A stretch of DNA of 32,612 bases from Arenimonas malthae CC-JY-1 (GCF_000747075.1 NZ_AVCH01000123.1:1-32612), one strand, 5' to 3'; positions 7,989 to 17,782 are shown, counted from the stretch's first letter. A program made the numbers and translations. The notes: generated by a model from the sequence alone, not told the origin.

Positions 7989-9389
7989 ATGGCGGCGATG
8001 GCCACCCCCGAAGAACTCACCCGCGGCCGCCGGCGGCTGGCGCTGCTTGGCGCCGCCTGGGGCGTGCTGGCGCTGCTGCTGGTGGCGATGCACAGCCCGG
8101 GCCAGATGTCGCTCGACACGGTGGTGGCGCTGTACGAAGGCGTGATCAACCGGGCGGTGGGCTGGGGCCCGCCCTTCATGGCGTCGGTGCTCGAATGGCT
8201 GGGCGGCGGCGTGGTGGGCGCGGCGGTGTTCGTGGCGCTGAACACCGCGCTGGTGCTGGGCGGCTTTTTCCTGGTGCTCACGCGCGGCGCCGATGCCGGC
8301 CACCTGGGCCGCCTGCCGGCCTGGCGGTTCTGGCTGGCGCTGCTGCTGTGCCTGAACCCGCTGTTCCTGCTCTACGTGGGCATCGTCTGGAAGGACGTGC
8401 TGCTGGCGACGCTGGCCATGTCCGCGGTGGTGGGCCTGTGGGCGCTTGAGCGGCGCCTGGACGCGCGCCGCTGGTGGCTGGTGGCACTGGTGGGCCTGGC
8501 GCTGGCGGCGCTGCCCTGGGCGCGCCAGCAGGCCTTCCTGGTGTCGCTGCCGCTGTGGGTCGTGCTGGCCTGGCTGGTCGCGCGCAAGCAGGCGGGCCGT
8601 CCACGCCGCATCGTTGCCGGGCTGGTCGTGCTGCTGGTACTGGCGCTGGGCCAGCGCGGCATCGGCGCCGCGGCCGACGCCACCATCACGCCGCTGCCCG
8701 AGAGCCCGACCAGCACGGGGCTGTCGATCATCATGGCCTACGACATCATCGGCATGAGCGCGTCCTCGGCCGATGGCGAACCCGCGCGCTCCGCCGGGGC
8801 GGGCGAGGCCACGATCGAGGCGATGCGGCGCACCTACAGCCCGGAGCGGGTGGACACCTCCTGGCACGTGCCCGAGGTGAGCTCGTTCATCAACGGCCTA
8901 GGCCAGGACGAGCTGCGGACGACCTGGTGGCGCGGCGTGCGCGAACGCACCAGCGAATACCTGGGCCACCGCGGCGACGCGCTGGCGTCGCTGCTTGGTT
9001 TCCGATCGATGGAAGGCTGCGTCGCCGGCTACTGGGGCGTCGCCGGCATCCCCGAGCATGTGCTGCACGCCGGGCTGATCGAGGAAATGGACCCGCGCGA
9101 CCGACTGATCGGCCGGATCACGACCCAGCTCCGCGACACGCCCGTGCTCAGGCACTGGACCTACCTCGTGGTGCTGGCGGTCGTCACGTTCGTCCTGCTG
9201 CGCCGGCGCGGCGGCGAGGGCGCGACGACCTCGGCCGCCGCGACCCTGGGCGCCTGGCTGTACTTCGCCTCCTACGTGCCCACGACCATCGCCTGCGACT
9301 TCCGCTACCTGTACCCGACCGCCGCGCTGGCCTGCCTGGTGGCGCTGCACTTGCTCGTGGCGCCGCGGCCGGCCAAGGTGTCGACATGA
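7989..9389 (+). CDS. Polytopic membrane protein, possible GT-C glycosyltransferase
   Basis: This is a 466-residue integral membrane protein with roughly ten hydrophobic segments. They cluster in residues 15-240, with another group near 390-460. A polar, probably periplasmic region lies between (about 235-380). The N-terminal loop SPGQMSLDTVVALYEG and the later YVGIVWKDVLLATLAMS resemble the loops of polyprenyl-phosphate-sugar-dependent GT-C-like proteins (DUF6020-like). It is immediately followed by a GtrB-like gene, which fits a protein that attaches a lipid-carried sugar to O-antigen in the periplasm. The ATG at 7989 and an in-frame ATG at 7998 are both possible. No confident family name can be given, and a flippase or polymerase is an alternative. 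Confidence 0.7.
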   Translation: MAAMATPEELTRGRRRLALLGAAWGVLALLLVAMHSPGQMSLDTVVALYEGVINRAVGWGPPFMASVLEWLGGGVVGAAVFVALNTALVLGGFFLVLTRGADAGHLGRLPAWRFWLALLLCLNPLFLLYVGIVWKDVLLATLAMSAVVGLWALERRLDARRWWLVALVGLALAALPWARQQAFLVSLPLWVVLAWLVARKQAGRPRRIVAGLVVLLVLALGQRGIGAAADATITPLPESPTSTGLSIIMAYDIIGMSASSADGEPARSAGAGEATIEAMRRTYSPERVDTSWHVPEVSSFINGLGQDELRTTWWRGVRERTSEYLGHRGDALASLLGFRSMEGCVAGYWGVAGIPEHVLHAGLIEEMDPRDRLIGRITTQLRDTPVLRHWTYLVVLAVVTFVLLRRRGGEGATTSAAATLGAWLYFASYVPTTIACDFRYLYPTAALACLVALHLLVAPRPAKVST

Positions 9390-10393
9390 CGACGAACGAA
9401 CTCCCGCCGGTGGACTGGGCCCAGGGCGTGGCCGTGGTGGTGCCCTGCCACCGCGTCACCCGCCACGTTGCCGGCGTCATCGCCGCCATCGGCCCGGAAG
9501 TGGACGCCATCTACTGCGTGGACGACGCCTGCCCCGACGGCAGCGGCGATTTCATCGCCCGCGAAGTGCGCGACCCGCGCGTGCGCGTGCTGCGCCACGA
9601 ACACAACCAGGGCGTCGGCGGCGCGGTGATGACCGGCTACCGCCAGGCCATCGCCGACGGCGCGCGGGTGATCGTGAAACTCGACGGCGACGGCCAGATG
9701 GATCCGGCCCTGCTGCCGGCCTTCGTGGCGCCGATCCTGCGCGGCGACGCCGACTACACCAAGGGCAACCGATTCTGGGACCTGCGCCAGATCCGCCGGA
9801 TGCCGCTGGTGCGGCGCCTGGGCAACCTGGCCCTGAGCTTCCTGGCCAAGGCCAGCACCGGCTACTGGGACCTGTTCGATCCCACCAACGGCTACACCGC
9901 CATCCACGCCGGCGTGGCCGCGCACCTGCCGATGGAGTCGATCAGCCGCCGCTACTTCTTCGAGACCGACCTGCTGTTCCGGCTCAACACCCTGCGCGCG
10001 GTGGTGGTGGACGTGCCGATGGACGCGCGTTACGGCGACGAGGTGAGCGGGCTGAAGGTGTCGCGCATCCTCGGCGAATTCGCCTTCAAGCACCTGCGCA
10101 ACCTGGCCAAGCGCATCGGCTACAACTATTTCCTGCGCGACCTGCCGGTGGCCTCGCTGGAGTTGCTGGCGGGCGCCGGCCTGCTCGGTTTCGGCGCCGC
10201 GTTCGGCGGCTGGCACTGGTGGCATTCGGCCCAGGCCGGGGTGGCGACGCCGGTGGGCACCATCATGATCGCCACCGTGGCGGTGGTGAGCGGACTGCAG
10301 TTCCTGCTGGCCTTCCTGGGCTACGACATCGCCAGCGTGCCGCGGCGGCCGGTGCACCCGCTGCTGGCCGACCGCGTGGCGCCTGCCGGCTGA
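9386..10393 (+). CDS. GtrB/DPM1-like polyprenyl-phosphate glycosyltransferase
   Basis: This 335-residue enzyme has an N-terminal GT2 domain. It shows [10 protein letters not shown] at the start, [11 protein letters not shown] (44-54), [17 protein letters not shown], the metal site [10 protein letters not shown] (98-107), and [12 protein letters not shown], characteristic of the dolichol/undecaprenyl-phosphate transferase group. Two hydrophobic helices follow at about 260-282 and 292-315. Such enzymes load one sugar onto undecaprenyl phosphate. A partner flippase (compare the GtrA-like gene at 11830) and a membrane transferase then use it. ATG 9386 overlaps the previous stop (ATGA). It is the last gene of the overlapping run that begins at metB. 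Confidence 0.87.
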   Translation: MTTNELPPVDWAQGVAVVVPCHRVTRHVAGVIAAIGPEVDAIYCVDDACPDGSGDFIAREVRDPRVRVLRHEHNQGVGGAVMTGYRQAIADGARVIVKLDGDGQMDPALLPAFVAPILRGDADYTKGNRFWDLRQIRRMPLVRRLGNLALSFLAKASTGYWDLFDPTNGYTAIHAGVAAHLPMESISRRYFFETDLLFRLNTLRAVVVDVPMDARYGDEVSGLKVSRILGEFAFKHLRNLAKRIGYNYFLRDLPVASLELLAGAGLLGFGAAFGGWHWWHSAQAGVATPVGTIMIATVAVVSGLQFLLAFLGYDIASVPRRPVHPLLADRVAPAG

Positions 10394-10417
10394 GCCGCAC
10401 CTGCCCGAAAGTACGGG

Positions 10418-10446
10418 GTCGCCGGGCCGGTGGGGCAGGGTAGAAT
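10418..10446 (+). promoter_or_regulatory. Candidate promoter for the CoA transferase genes
   Basis: TAGAAT at 10441-10446 is a near-consensus -10 element. A weak -35 (GTCGCC, 10418-10423) is 17 bases upstream. Transcription would begin near 10453, about 27 bases before the ATG at 10480. This separates lpsI-lpsJ from the glycosyltransferase operon. Confidence 0.5.
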
Positions 10447-10479
10447 CGCCGCTTCCCGGACTGCACCGAGAGCGACCCG

Positions 10480-11187
10480 ATGGCAGCTACCAAACTCTAC
10501 CCCGACGCCCGCTCGGCCCTGGCCGACCTGGTGGCCGACGGCCAGACCCTGGCGGTCGGCGGCTTCGGCCTGTGCGGCATCCCCGAGGCGCTGATCGCGG
10601 CGCTGCGCGATTCGGGCGTGAAGAACCTCACCGCCATTTCCAACAACGCCGGCGTGGACGGCTTCGGCCTGGGCCAGCTGCTGGCCACGCGCCAGATCCG
10701 CAAGATGATTTCGTCCTACGTGGGCGAGAACAAGGAATTCGAGCGCCAGTATCTGGCCGGCGAACTCGAGCTCGAGTTCAACCCGCAAGGCACCCTGGCC
10801 GAGCGCCTGCGCGCCGGCGGCGCCGGCATCCCGGCCTTCTTCACCGCCACCGGCTACGGCACCGTGGTGGCCGAGGGCAAGGAAACGCGCGAATTCGACG
10901 GCAAGCACTACGTGCTCGAAACCGCGCTGCGCGCCGACGTGTCGCTGGTGAAGGCCTGGAAGGCCGACAAGGCCGGCAACCTGGTGTTCCGCAAGACCGC
11001 GCGCAACTTCAACCCGGCCTGCGCCATGGCCGGCAAGGTCTGCGTGGCCGAGGTGGAGGAAGTGGTGGAGATCGGCGCCATCGACCCCGACCAGGTGCAC
11101 CTGCCGGGCATCTACGTGGACCGCATCGTGCACAACCCGACCCCCGAGAAGCGCATCGAGCAGCGCACCGTGCGAGGAGCGAAATAA
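10480..11187 (+). CDS. lpsI: 3-oxoacid CoA-transferase subunit A
   Basis: This 235-residue alpha subunit of a class I CoA transferase resembles succinyl-CoA:3-ketoacid enzymes. Recognisable features are [14 protein letters not shown] (near 27-40), the [15 protein letters not shown] segment, [15 protein letters not shown] and the [14 protein letters not shown] region near the C-terminus. With the next gene it would move CoA between succinyl-CoA and a 3-oxoacid, in the cytoplasm. In Xanthomonas the same pair at the edge of the LPS locus is called lpsI-lpsJ, although a direct LPS role is not obvious from the chemistry. The stop overlaps the start of the partner gene by one base. Confidence 0.93.
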   Translation: MAATKLYPDARSALADLVADGQTLAVGGFGLCGIPEALIAALRDSGVKNLTAISNNAGVDGFGLGQLLATRQIRKMISSYVGENKEFERQYLAGELELEFNPQGTLAERLRAGGAGIPAFFTATGYGTVVAEGKETREFDGKHYVLETALRADVSLVKAWKADKAGNLVFRKTARNFNPACAMAGKVCVAEVEEVVEIGAIDPDQVHLPGIYVDRIVHNPTPEKRIEQRTVRGAK

Positions 11188-11822
11188 TGTCCTGGACCCG
11201 CGACGAAATGGCGCAGCGCGCCGCCCGCGAACTCACCGACGGCGCCTACGTGAACCTGGGCATCGGCTTGCCCACGCTGGTGGCCAACCACATCCCGGAC
11301 GGCATGGACGTGTGGCTGCAGTCGGAAAACGGCCTGCTCGGCATCGGCCCCTTCCCCACCGAGGACGAAGTGGACGCCGACCTGATCAACGCCGGCAAGC
11401 AGACGGTGACGGCGCGCGCCGGCGCCAGCTATTTCGGCAGCCATGATTCCTTCGCCATGATCCGCGGCGGCCACATCGACCTGGCCATCCTGGGCGCGAT
11501 GGAAGTGACCGACCGCGGCGACCTGGCCAACTGGATGGTGCCCGGCAAAATGGTCAAGGGCATGGGCGGCGCCATGGACCTGGTGGCCGGCGTGAAGCGC
11601 GTGGTGGTGCTGATGGAGCACACCACGAAAACCGGCGAGCCCAAGATCCTGCCCAAGTGCACGCTGCCGCTGACCGGCGTGGGCGTGGTGAACCGCATCA
11701 TCACCGAACTGGCGGTGATGGACGTGGCCGGCGACGGCCTGGTGCTGGTGGAAATGGCCCCGGGCGTCACCGAGGACGAGCTGCGCACCAAGACCGGCGT
11801 GCCGTTCCGCCGCGCGGCCTGA
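11187..11822 (+). CDS. lpsJ: 3-oxoacid CoA-transferase subunit B
   Basis: This 211-residue beta subunit carries the active-site signature [12 protein letters not shown]. Glu47 in SENG is the residue that forms the glutamyl-CoA thioester in this family. Other family stretches are [10 protein letters not shown] (21-30), [15 protein letters not shown] and [19 protein letters not shown] lies about six bases before the ATG, which itself overlaps the TAA of subunit A. The two subunits are complete and appear functional. Substrate range (acetoacetate versus 3-oxoadipate) is not resolved by eye. Confidence 0.93.
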   Translation: MSWTRDEMAQRAARELTDGAYVNLGIGLPTLVANHIPDGMDVWLQSENGLLGIGPFPTEDEVDADLINAGKQTVTARAGASYFGSHDSFAMIRGGHIDLAILGAMEVTDRGDLANWMVPGKMVKGMGGAMDLVAGVKRVVVLMEHTTKTGEPKILPKCTLPLTGVGVVNRIITELAVMDVAGDGLVLVEMAPGVTEDELRTKTGVPFRRAA

Positions 11823-11829
11823 CCCGCGC

Positions 11830-12210
11830 ATGCTGCGCGAGCTCGTCGGCTTCGGGCTGGTGGGCGGCCTGCAGCTGCTGGCCGACTGGGCCTGTTTCGT
11901 CGCGCTGACCGCGCTGGGCGTGCCGGTGGTGCCGGCCAACCTGGCCGGCCGCGTCGCCGGCGCCTCGCTGGGTTTCTGGGCCAACGGGCGCTACACCTTC
12001 GCGCGGCCGGGCGAACCGCCGCGCCTGGGGCGCCGGCGCCTCGCGCGCTACCTGGCCTTCTGGCTGGCCATGAGCGTGCTCAGCACGGTGGCGGTGATGG
12101 GCCTGGACGCGATGCGCGGCCTGCACGCCGCCTGGCTGGGCAAGCCGCTGGTGGACGCGGCGCTGGCGGCGCTGGGTTTCGTGGCGGCGAAGTACTGGAT
12201 CTACCGCTGA
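11830..12210 (+). CDS. GtrA-like membrane protein (putative lipid-linked sugar flippase)
   Basis: This small 126-residue protein has four predicted membrane spans, the standard GtrA length and layout. Typical stretches are the opening ELVGFGLVGGLQLLADW, the ASLGFWANGRYTFARP region after the second helix, and the terminal AALGFVAAKYWIYR. GtrA proteins are thought to flip undecaprenyl-phosphate-linked sugars across the inner membrane. Here the likely partner is the GtrB-like enzyme at 9386, separated from it by the two CoA transferase genes. It starts seven bases after lpsJ and is the last gene before a terminator. Confidence 0.85.
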   Translation: MLRELVGFGLVGGLQLLADWACFVALTALGVPVVPANLAGRVAGASLGFWANGRYTFARPGEPPRLGRRRLARYLAFWLAMSVLSTVAVMGLDAMRGLHAAWLGKPLVDAALAALGFVAAKYWIYR

Positions 12211-12242
12211 CGTCCCGCGGCGGGCCGTTTCCCCCGGAAAAG

Positions 12243-12268
12243 AAAACGGCCGCGGATGCGGCCGTTTT
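12243..12268. terminator. Bidirectional terminator between gtrA-like gene and etfA
   Basis: A perfect 11-bp inverted repeat (12243-12253 with 12258-12268) has a four-base loop. One arm begins with AAAA and the other ends with TTTT, so each strand gives a GC stem ending in a short U run. It sits between convergent genes ending at 12210 (+) and 12293 (-), as expected for a shared terminator. Confidence 0.88.
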
Positions 12269-12292
12269 CCGGTGACGCCACGCGGGCTCCGG

Positions 12293-13231
12293 TCAGAGCG
12301 ACTGCTCGAGCTCCGGGACGATCTGGAACAGGTCGCCGACCAGGCCGAAGTCGGCGATCTCGAAGATCGGCGCTTCCGCGTCCTTGTTGATGGCCACGAT
12401 GGTGCCCGCGTCCTTGATGCCGGTCAGGTGCTGGATGGCGCCCGAGATGCCGATGGCCACGTACAGCTCCGGCGCGATGATCTTGCCGGTCTGGCCCACC
12501 TGCAGTTCGTTCGGCACGTAGCCGGCGTCCACCGCCGCGCGCGAGGCGCCCACGGCCGCGCCCATCTTGTCGGCCAGCGAATAGATGATCTTGAACGCGT
12601 CGGCCGAACCCAGCGCGCGGCCGCCCGACACCACCTTCGAGGCACCCTGCAGGTCCGGGCGGTCCGACTTGCCCTGCTGCAGCGACACGAAGCGCGTGTG
12701 CGAGGGCAGGGCGGCGTCCACCGACGCGGCTTCCACCGCCGCGGCGCCGCCGTTGCCAGCCGCCGGCCAGGAGGCCGTGCGCACCGTGCCCACCACGGCC
12801 ATCGAGGACGGCGCCTCGACGGTGATGATGGCGTTGCCGGCGTAGATGGGCCGCTTGAACACGTGCGGGCCTTCCACCGCCATGATGTCCGACACCTGGG
12901 CCACGCCCAGCAGGGCCGCCACGCAGGGCATCAGGTCCTTGCCGAAGGTGGTGGACGGGCCGAACACGTGCGAATAACCCGCGGCCAGCTTCGCCACCTG
13001 CGGCGCCAGCACCTGCGCCACCGGGTGGGCGTTGGCGGCGTTGGCCACGGTGATGACCTTGGCCACGCCGGCGATCCGGGCGGCCTCGGCGGCCACGGCT
13101 TCGGGCGCGTCGGACAGCACGGCCACGTGGATCTCGGCGCCGGCGATGGCCTGGGCGCAGCTCACGCAGCGCGCGGTCGAGGAATTGAGCTTGCCGCCAA
13201 GGTGCTCGGCAACGATCAGGAACTTGCTCAT
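12293..13231 (-). CDS. etfA: Electron transfer flavoprotein subunit alpha
   Basis: This 312-residue FAD-binding subunit of ETF takes electrons from acyl-CoA and other dehydrogenases and passes them to ETF-ubiquinone oxidoreductase (encoded at 20426). The C-terminal FAD domain is clear: [10 protein letters not shown], the [20 protein letters not shown] region and [12 protein letters not shown] 13231 is preferred because AGGAG (13241-13245) lies nine bases upstream. The in-frame ATG at 13237 would leave only three. It lies just after etfB (stop at 13245), in one operon that borders the LPS region as in Xanthomonas. Confidence 0.95.
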   Translation of the reverse strand: MSKFLIVAEHLGGKLNSSTARCVSCAQAIAGAEIHVAVLSDAPEAVAAEAARIAGVAKVITVANAANAHPVAQVLAPQVAKLAAGYSHVFGPSTTFGKDLMPCVAALLGVAQVSDIMAVEGPHVFKRPIYAGNAIITVEAPSSMAVVGTVRTASWPAAGNGGAAAVEAASVDAALPSHTRFVSLQQGKSDRPDLQGASKVVSGGRALGSADAFKIIYSLADKMGAAVGASRAAVDAGYVPNELQVGQTGKIIAPELYVAIGISGAIQHLTGIKDAGTIVAINKDAEAPIFEIADFGLVGDLFQIVPELEQSL

Positions 13232-13244
13232 CGTCATGGTCTCC

Positions 13245-13991
13245 TTACACCAGGCCCTTGGCCTTGAGCGCCGACACCAGCTCGGCGACGTCCTTCACCA
13301 TCACGCCCTTGCTGCGCTTGGCCGGCGGGGCGTAGTGGCTGGTCTTGAGGTGGTCGCCCGCTTCCACGCCGAGGTCGGCGAAGGCGATGGTTTCGAGCGG
13401 CTTGGACTTGGCCTTCATGATGTCGGGCAGCTTGATGAAGCGCGGCTCGTTCAGGCGCAGGTCGGTGGTGATGACGGCAGGCAGCTGCACTTCGAGGGTC
13501 TCGAGGCCGGCGTCGACTTCGCGCACGACGGTGGCGTGGTCGCCGTTCACCTCGACCTTGCCGGCGAAGGTGGCCTGCGGTCGGCCCCACAGCGTGGCCA
13601 GCATCTGGCCGGTCTGGTTGGCGTCGTCGTCGATGGCCTGCTTGCCCAGCAGCACGATCTGCGGCTGCTCCTTTTCCACCAGCTTGAGCAGGGCGCGCGC
13701 CGCGGTGAGCGGCTGCACGGCCTGGTCGGTGACCACGTGGATGGCGCGGTTGGCGCCCATGGCCAGGCCGTTGCGCAGGTGCGCCTGGCAGTCCGCCGGG
13801 CCGAGCGTGGCCACCACCACTTCCGTGGCGATGCCCTTGTCGCGCAGGCGCAGCGCTTCTTCCAGCGCGATGTCGTCGAACGGGTTGGCCGAAAGCTTCA
13901 CGCCTTCGGTGACCACGCCCGAGCCATCCGGCTTCACCTGGATGCGGACGTTGTAGTCCACCACCCGCTTGTAACCGACCAAGATCTTCAT
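13245..13991 (-). CDS. etfB: Electron transfer flavoprotein subunit beta
   Basis: This 248-residue ETF beta subunit has the usual length. Typical features are the start MKILVGYKRVVDYN, DDIALEEALRLRDKG, and the AMP/loop region ADCQAHLRNGLAMGANRAIH, where family members place the recognition loop for dehydrogenases. VLLGKQAIDDDANQTGQM follows. The start at 13991 is backed by AGGAAA (14001-14005) at nine bases. An upstream in-frame extension to 14024 does not look like ETF. It is the first gene of the etfBA operon. Confidence 0.95.
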   Translation of the reverse strand: MKILVGYKRVVDYNVRIQVKPDGSGVVTEGVKLSANPFDDIALEEALRLRDKGIATEVVVATLGPADCQAHLRNGLAMGANRAIHVVTDQAVQPLTAARALLKLVEKEQPQIVLLGKQAIDDDANQTGQMLATLWGRPQATFAGKVEVNGDHATVVREVDAGLETLEVQLPAVITTDLRLNEPRFIKLPDIMKAKSKPLETIAFADLGVEAGDHLKTSHYAPPAKRSKGVMVKDVAELVSALKAKGLV

Positions 13992-14173
13992 CGTCGCGAT
14001 TTCCTGTGGGGCAGGCCGGCGCACGGCGTGGGGCCGCGCACCGGGCTTGAAGGGAACCGCGATTCTAACCTTTCGCGCCGCCGCGGCCCAGCCTCGGCGG
14101 CGTGAAAAACCGCGGCCGGGGCCTTGCTAATCAGTGATTTAGGCGTGAAAGCGGCACGGCCTTGAGCGAGGTC
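13992..14173. promoter_or_regulatory. Divergent control region: etfBA (-) and TauE/cysDNC (+)
   Basis: This is the longest gene-free stretch. On the minus strand, TAGAAT (14067-14062) is a near-consensus -10 for etfBA, with a weak -35 region near 14090-14085. On the plus side, an AT-rich island holds an 11-base palindrome, AATCAGTGATT (14129-14139), about 35 bases before the TSUP start. It could be an operator for the sulfate genes, but no clear plus-strand -10 is visible. Confidence 0.45.
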
Positions 14174-14977
14174 ATGCGCGGCCGCGCGCCGACCGGGCAA
14201 ACTTGCGCCTGGCCACCCCCGCGAACCCGCCGCTTGCCCTTCGACCTGCCCCCGGAATTCTTCATCTTCGTGGCCATCGGGCTGGCCGCGCAGCTGGTGG
14301 ACGGCGCCCTGGGCATGGCCTACGGTGTCACCAGCTCCAGCCTGCTGCTGGCCTTCGGCCTGCCGCCGGCGGTGGCCAGCGCCAGCGTGCATGCGGCCGA
14401 AGTGGCCACCACCGGCGTGTCGGGCCTGAGCCACGGGCTGTTCGGCAATGTCGACCGCCGCCTGATGTGGTCGCTGGTGCTGCCCGGCGTGCTGGGCGCC
14501 GTCGCCGGCGCATTGCTGCTGAGCTGGGCCGACTGGGCCTGGCTGCGGCCGCTGGTGTCGGCCTACCTGCTGGTGCTGGGCCTGCTGCTGGTCTGTCGGG
14601 CCTGGCGCGGCCGCCGGCGCGAGCCGCGCACGGCCAGCGTCGTTCCGCTGGGCCTGGGCGCGGGTTTCCTGGACGCGGTGGGCGGCGGCGGCTGGGGCCC
14701 GCTGGCCACCACCCACCTGATGGCCCGGCACCTGGAGCCGCGCATCGCCATCGGCACGGCGAACGCGGCCGAGTTCTTCGTCAGCCTGGCGGTGTCGGCG
14801 GTGTTCCTGTTCACCCTGGGCATCAGCCACGTGCACGTGGTGCTGGGCCTGCTGGTGGGCGGCGTGATGGCGGCGCCGTTCGCGGCCTGGCTGGCCCGGC
14901 GGGTGCCGGCGCGGCCCCTGATGGCCGCCGTGGGCGTGATGGTGGCCGGGGTCAGCGTCTACAACCTGCTGCGTTGA
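14174..14977 (+). CDS. TauE/SafE (TSUP) family permease
   Basis: This membrane protein of about 267 residues has around eight hydrophobic segments in two halves, the TSUP arrangement. Characteristic stretches are the [18 protein letters not shown] turn, [37 protein letters not shown] and [15 protein letters not shown]. Family members export or import sulfite, sulfonates or related sulfur compounds. Adjacency to cysD-cysNC, starting 13 bases downstream, supports a sulfur anion substrate, though sulfate uptake versus sulfite export is not resolved. The start is uncertain: TTG 14162, ATG 14174 and TTG 14234 are all in frame. The first clear membrane span begins near 14255. Confidence 0.83.
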   Translation: MRGRAPTGQTCAWPPPRTRRLPFDLPPEFFIFVAIGLAAQLVDGALGMAYGVTSSSLLLAFGLPPAVASASVHAAEVATTGVSGLSHGLFGNVDRRLMWSLVLPGVLGAVAGALLLSWADWAWLRPLVSAYLLVLGLLLVCRAWRGRRREPRTASVVPLGLGAGFLDAVGGGGWGPLATTHLMARHLEPRIAIGTANAAEFFVSLAVSAVFLFTLGISHVHVVLGLLVGGVMAAPFAAWLARRVPARPLMAAVGVMVAGVSVYNLLR

Positions 14978-14990
14978 TATCCTTGCGGGC

Positions 14991-15899
14991 ATGACGCCCG
15001 CCGCCCTGTCCCACCTCGACCGCCTCGAAGCCGAGGCCATCCACATCCTGCGCGAGGTGGCGGCCGAATTCCGCAACCCGGTGATGCTCTATTCGGTGGG
15101 CAAGGACAGCTCGGTGCTGCTGCACTTGCTGGTGAAGGCCTTCTACCCGGCGCGCCCGCCGATCCCGCTGTTGCACGTGGACACGGGCTGGAAGTTCCGC
15201 GAGATGATCGCCTTCCGCGACCGCCGCGCCGCCGAAACCGGCGTCGAGCTGCGCACGCACACCAACCCCGAGGGCAAGGCCCAGGGCGTCAGCCCGGTGA
15301 CGCACGGCGCCACGGTGCACACCGACGTGATGAAGACCCAGGCGCTGAAGCAGGCGCTCGACCAGTGGGCCTTCGACGCGGCCATCGGCGGCGCCCGCCG
15401 CGACGAGGAGAAGTCGCGCGCCAAGGAGCGCGTGTTCTCCTTCCGCAGCGCCCAGCACCGCTGGGACCCGAAGAACCAGCGCCCCGAGCTGTGGGACCTG
15501 TACAACACCCGCATCCACAAGGGCGAGAGCGTGCGCGTGTTCCCGATCTCGAACTGGACCGAGCTGGACGTGTGGCTCTACATCTACCGCGAGAAGATCC
15601 CGGTGCCTTCGCTGTACTTCGCGGCCGAGCGGCCGGTGGTGGAGCGCGACGGCGCCCTGATCATGGTGGACGACGAGCGCCTGCCGCTGCGCGAGGGCGA
15701 AGTGCCCACGCTGCGCAAGGTGCGCTTCCGCACGCTGGGCTGCTACCCGCTCACCGGCGCCATCGAATCCGACGCGGACACGCTGGAGGCCATCATCGCC
15801 GAGATGCTGGTGGCCACCACCTCCGAGCGCCAGGGCCGCGTGATCGACCACGACCCCTCGGCCTCGATGGAAAAGAAGAAGCAGGAGGGCTACTTCTGA
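14991..15899 (+). CDS. cysD: Sulfate adenylyltransferase subunit 2
   Basis: This 302-residue PP-loop ATPase is the catalytic half of ATP sulfurylase. Evidence is the PP-loop [13 protein letters not shown] (near 34-46), [41 protein letters not shown] and the C-terminal [12 protein letters not shown]. Length and motifs are intact. It forms adenosine 5'-phosphosulfate from ATP and sulfate with CysN. Its stop overlaps the ATG of cysNC by one base (TGATG), indicating tight coupling. No cysG, cysH, cysI or cysJ gene is present in the window. Confidence 0.97.
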   Translation: MTPAALSHLDRLEAEAIHILREVAAEFRNPVMLYSVGKDSSVLLHLLVKAFYPARPPIPLLHVDTGWKFREMIAFRDRRAAETGVELRTHTNPEGKAQGVSPVTHGATVHTDVMKTQALKQALDQWAFDAAIGGARRDEEKSRAKERVFSFRSAQHRWDPKNQRPELWDLYNTRIHKGESVRVFPISNWTELDVWLYIYREKIPVPSLYFAAERPVVERDGALIMVDDERLPLREGEVPTLRKVRFRTLGCYPLTGAIESDADTLEAIIAEMLVATTSERQGRVIDHDPSASMEKKKQEGYF

Positions 15900-17782
15900 T
15901 GGCCGGCACCGACCACGCCGCGGCCGTCGCCGCCTACCTGCGCCAGCACGAGACCAAGGGCCTGCTGCGCTTCATCACCTGCGGCAGCGTGGACGACGGC
16001 AAGAGCACGCTGATCGGCCGGCTGCTGCACGACACCAAGCGCCTGTTCGACGACCAGCTGGCCGCGCTGGAGAAGGACAGCCGCCGCCACGGCACCCAGG
16101 GCGAGGACATCGATTTCGCCCTGCTGGTGGACGGCCTGGCCGCCGAGCGCGAGCAGGGCATCACCATCGACGTGGCCTACCGCTTCTTCGACACCGACCG
16201 GCGCAAGTTCATCGTGGCCGACTGCCCGGGCCACGAGCAGTACACCCGCAACATGGCCACCGGCGCCTCCACCGCCGACCTGGCGGTGGTGCTGGTGGAC
16301 GCGCGCAAGGGCCTGCTCACGCAGACCCGCCGGCACAGCTACATCGTCTCGCTGCTGGGCATCCGCCACGTGGTGCTGGCGGTGAACAAGATGGACCTGG
16401 TGGGCTACGACGAGGCCGTGTTCGCGCGCATCGTCGAAGGCTACCGCGAACTCGCCGCGCGCCTGGGCATCAGCCACGTGCAGTGCGTGCCGCTGTCGGC
16501 GCTCAGGGGCGACAACCTGAGCGCGCGCTCCGCGGCGATGCCCTGGTACGCCGGCCCCACGCTGCTCGAGCACCTGGAAACGGTGCAGGTGGACCGCGGC
16601 GGCGACGCCACCGGCTTCCGCCTGCCGGTGCAGTGGGTGTGCCGCCCGAACCAGGATTTCCGCGGCTTCGCCGGCACCGTGGCCGCGGGCCGCGTGGCGC
16701 CGGGCGACGAGGTGGTGGTGCTGCCGTCGGGCCGGCGCTCGAAGGTGCGCGCCCTGGTCACCGCCGACGGCGAACTCGCCTCGGCGGGCCGCGGCCAGGC
16801 AGTGACGCTGACCCTGGACGACGAGGTGGACGTGAGCCGCGGCGACGTGATCGCCGCCGCCGCGTTGCCGCCGCAGGTGGCCGACCAGTTCGCCGCGCAC
16901 CTGCTGTGGATGGGCGACGCGCCGCTGCTGCCGGGCCGCCCCTACTGGCTGAAGATCGGCGCGCGCACGCTGGCCGCCCAGGTCACCGAGATCAAGCACA
17001 AGGTGGACGTGAACACGCAGGCGCGGCTGGCCGCCAAGTCGCTCGAGCTCAACGAGGTGGCCTACTGCAACCTCAGCCTTGAGCAGCCGATCCCGTTCGA
17101 GGCGTACGCGGACAACCGCACGCTGGGCGGCTTCATCCTCATCGACCGCCAGAGCAACGCCACCGTCGGCGCCGGCACGCTCGACTTCGCGCTGCGGCGC
17201 GCGGCCAACATCCACTGGCAGCACCTGGAAGTGGACCAGGCGGCGCGCGCCGGCATCAAGGGCCAGCAACCGCGCTGCCTGTGGTTCACCGGCCTCTCGG
17301 GCGCGGGCAAGTCCACCGTGGCCAACCTGGTGGAAAAACAGCTGCTGGCCAAGGGTTACCACACCTATTTGCTCGACGGCGACAACGTGCGCCACGGCCT
17401 GAACAAGGACCTGGGTTTCACCGACGAGGACCGCGTGGAGAACATCCGCCGCGTCGCCGAGGTGGCCAGGCTGATGACCGACGCCGGGTTGATCGTGCTG
17501 GTGAGTTTCATCTCGCCCTTCCGCGCCGAACGCCGGATGGCGCGCGAGCTGTTCCCCCGGGAGCAGTTCGTCGAAGTGTTCGTGGACACGCCGCTGGCCG
17601 TGGCCGAGCGGCGCGACGTGAAGGGGCTGTACGCCAAGGCGCGCGCGGGGCAGATCCGCAACTTCACCGGCATCGATTCGCCCTACGAGGCGCCGGAGCA
17701 TCCCGAGCTGCACCTCGACGGCGGCAGCGAAACGGCCGAGCAGATGGCGGCCCGGGTCCTCGCGGCGCTGCAGGTGTCCTGA
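15899..17782 (+). CDS. cysNC: Bifunctional sulfate adenylyltransferase GTPase / APS kinase
   Basis: This 627-residue fusion begins with a CysN GTPase: G1 GSVDDGKST (29-37), G3 DCPGHEQ, G4 NKMD, then beta-barrel domains. A C-terminal APS kinase follows (from about 440), with Walker [10 protein letters not shown] (465-473), [17 protein letters not shown] and [18 protein letters not shown]. Together with CysD it converts sulfate to APS and then PAPS. The kinase domain has all the motifs of an active enzyme. PAPS is needed either for reductive assimilation or for sulfotransferases. The latter is attractive here because a sulfotransferase-like gene lies in the nearby O-antigen operon, as with rhizobial NodPQ and sulfotransferases. 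Confidence 0.97.
   Translation: MAGTDHAAAVAAYLRQHETKGLLRFITCGSVDDGKSTLIGRLLHDTKRLFDDQLAALEKDSRRHGTQGEDIDFALLVDGLAAEREQGITIDVAYRFFDTDRRKFIVADCPGHEQYTRNMATGASTADLAVVLVDARKGLLTQTRRHSYIVSLLGIRHVVLAVNKMDLVGYDEAVFARIVEGYRELAARLGISHVQCVPLSALRGDNLSARSAAMPWYAGPTLLEHLETVQVDRGGDATGFRLPVQWVCRPNQDFRGFAGTVAAGRVAPGDEVVVLPSGRRSKVRALVTADGELASAGRGQAVTLTLDDEVDVSRGDVIAAAALPPQVADQFAAHLLWMGDAPLLPGRPYWLKIGARTLAAQVTEIKHKVDVNTQARLAAKSLELNEVAYCNLSLEQPIPFEAYADNRTLGGFILIDRQSNATVGAGTLDFALRRAANIHWQHLEVDQAARAGIKGQQPRCLWFTGLSGAGKSTVANLVEKQLLAKGYHTYLLDGDNVRHGLNKDLGFTDEDRVENIRRVAEVARLMTDAGLIVLVSFISPFRAERRMARELFPREQFVEVFVDTPLAVAERRDVKGLYAKARAGQIRNFTGIDSPYEAPEHPELHLDGGSETAEQMAARVLAALQVS

Noticed and set aside
12272-13267. 331-residue plus-strand frame over etfA
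   Set aside because: It has Arg/His/Gly-rich composition without any domain and runs through the terminator. etfA on the minus strand is certain.
15890-17713. 607-residue open frame antisense to cysNC
   Set aside because: It is an artefact of high GC at third codon positions. The cysNC motifs on the plus strand are unambiguous.
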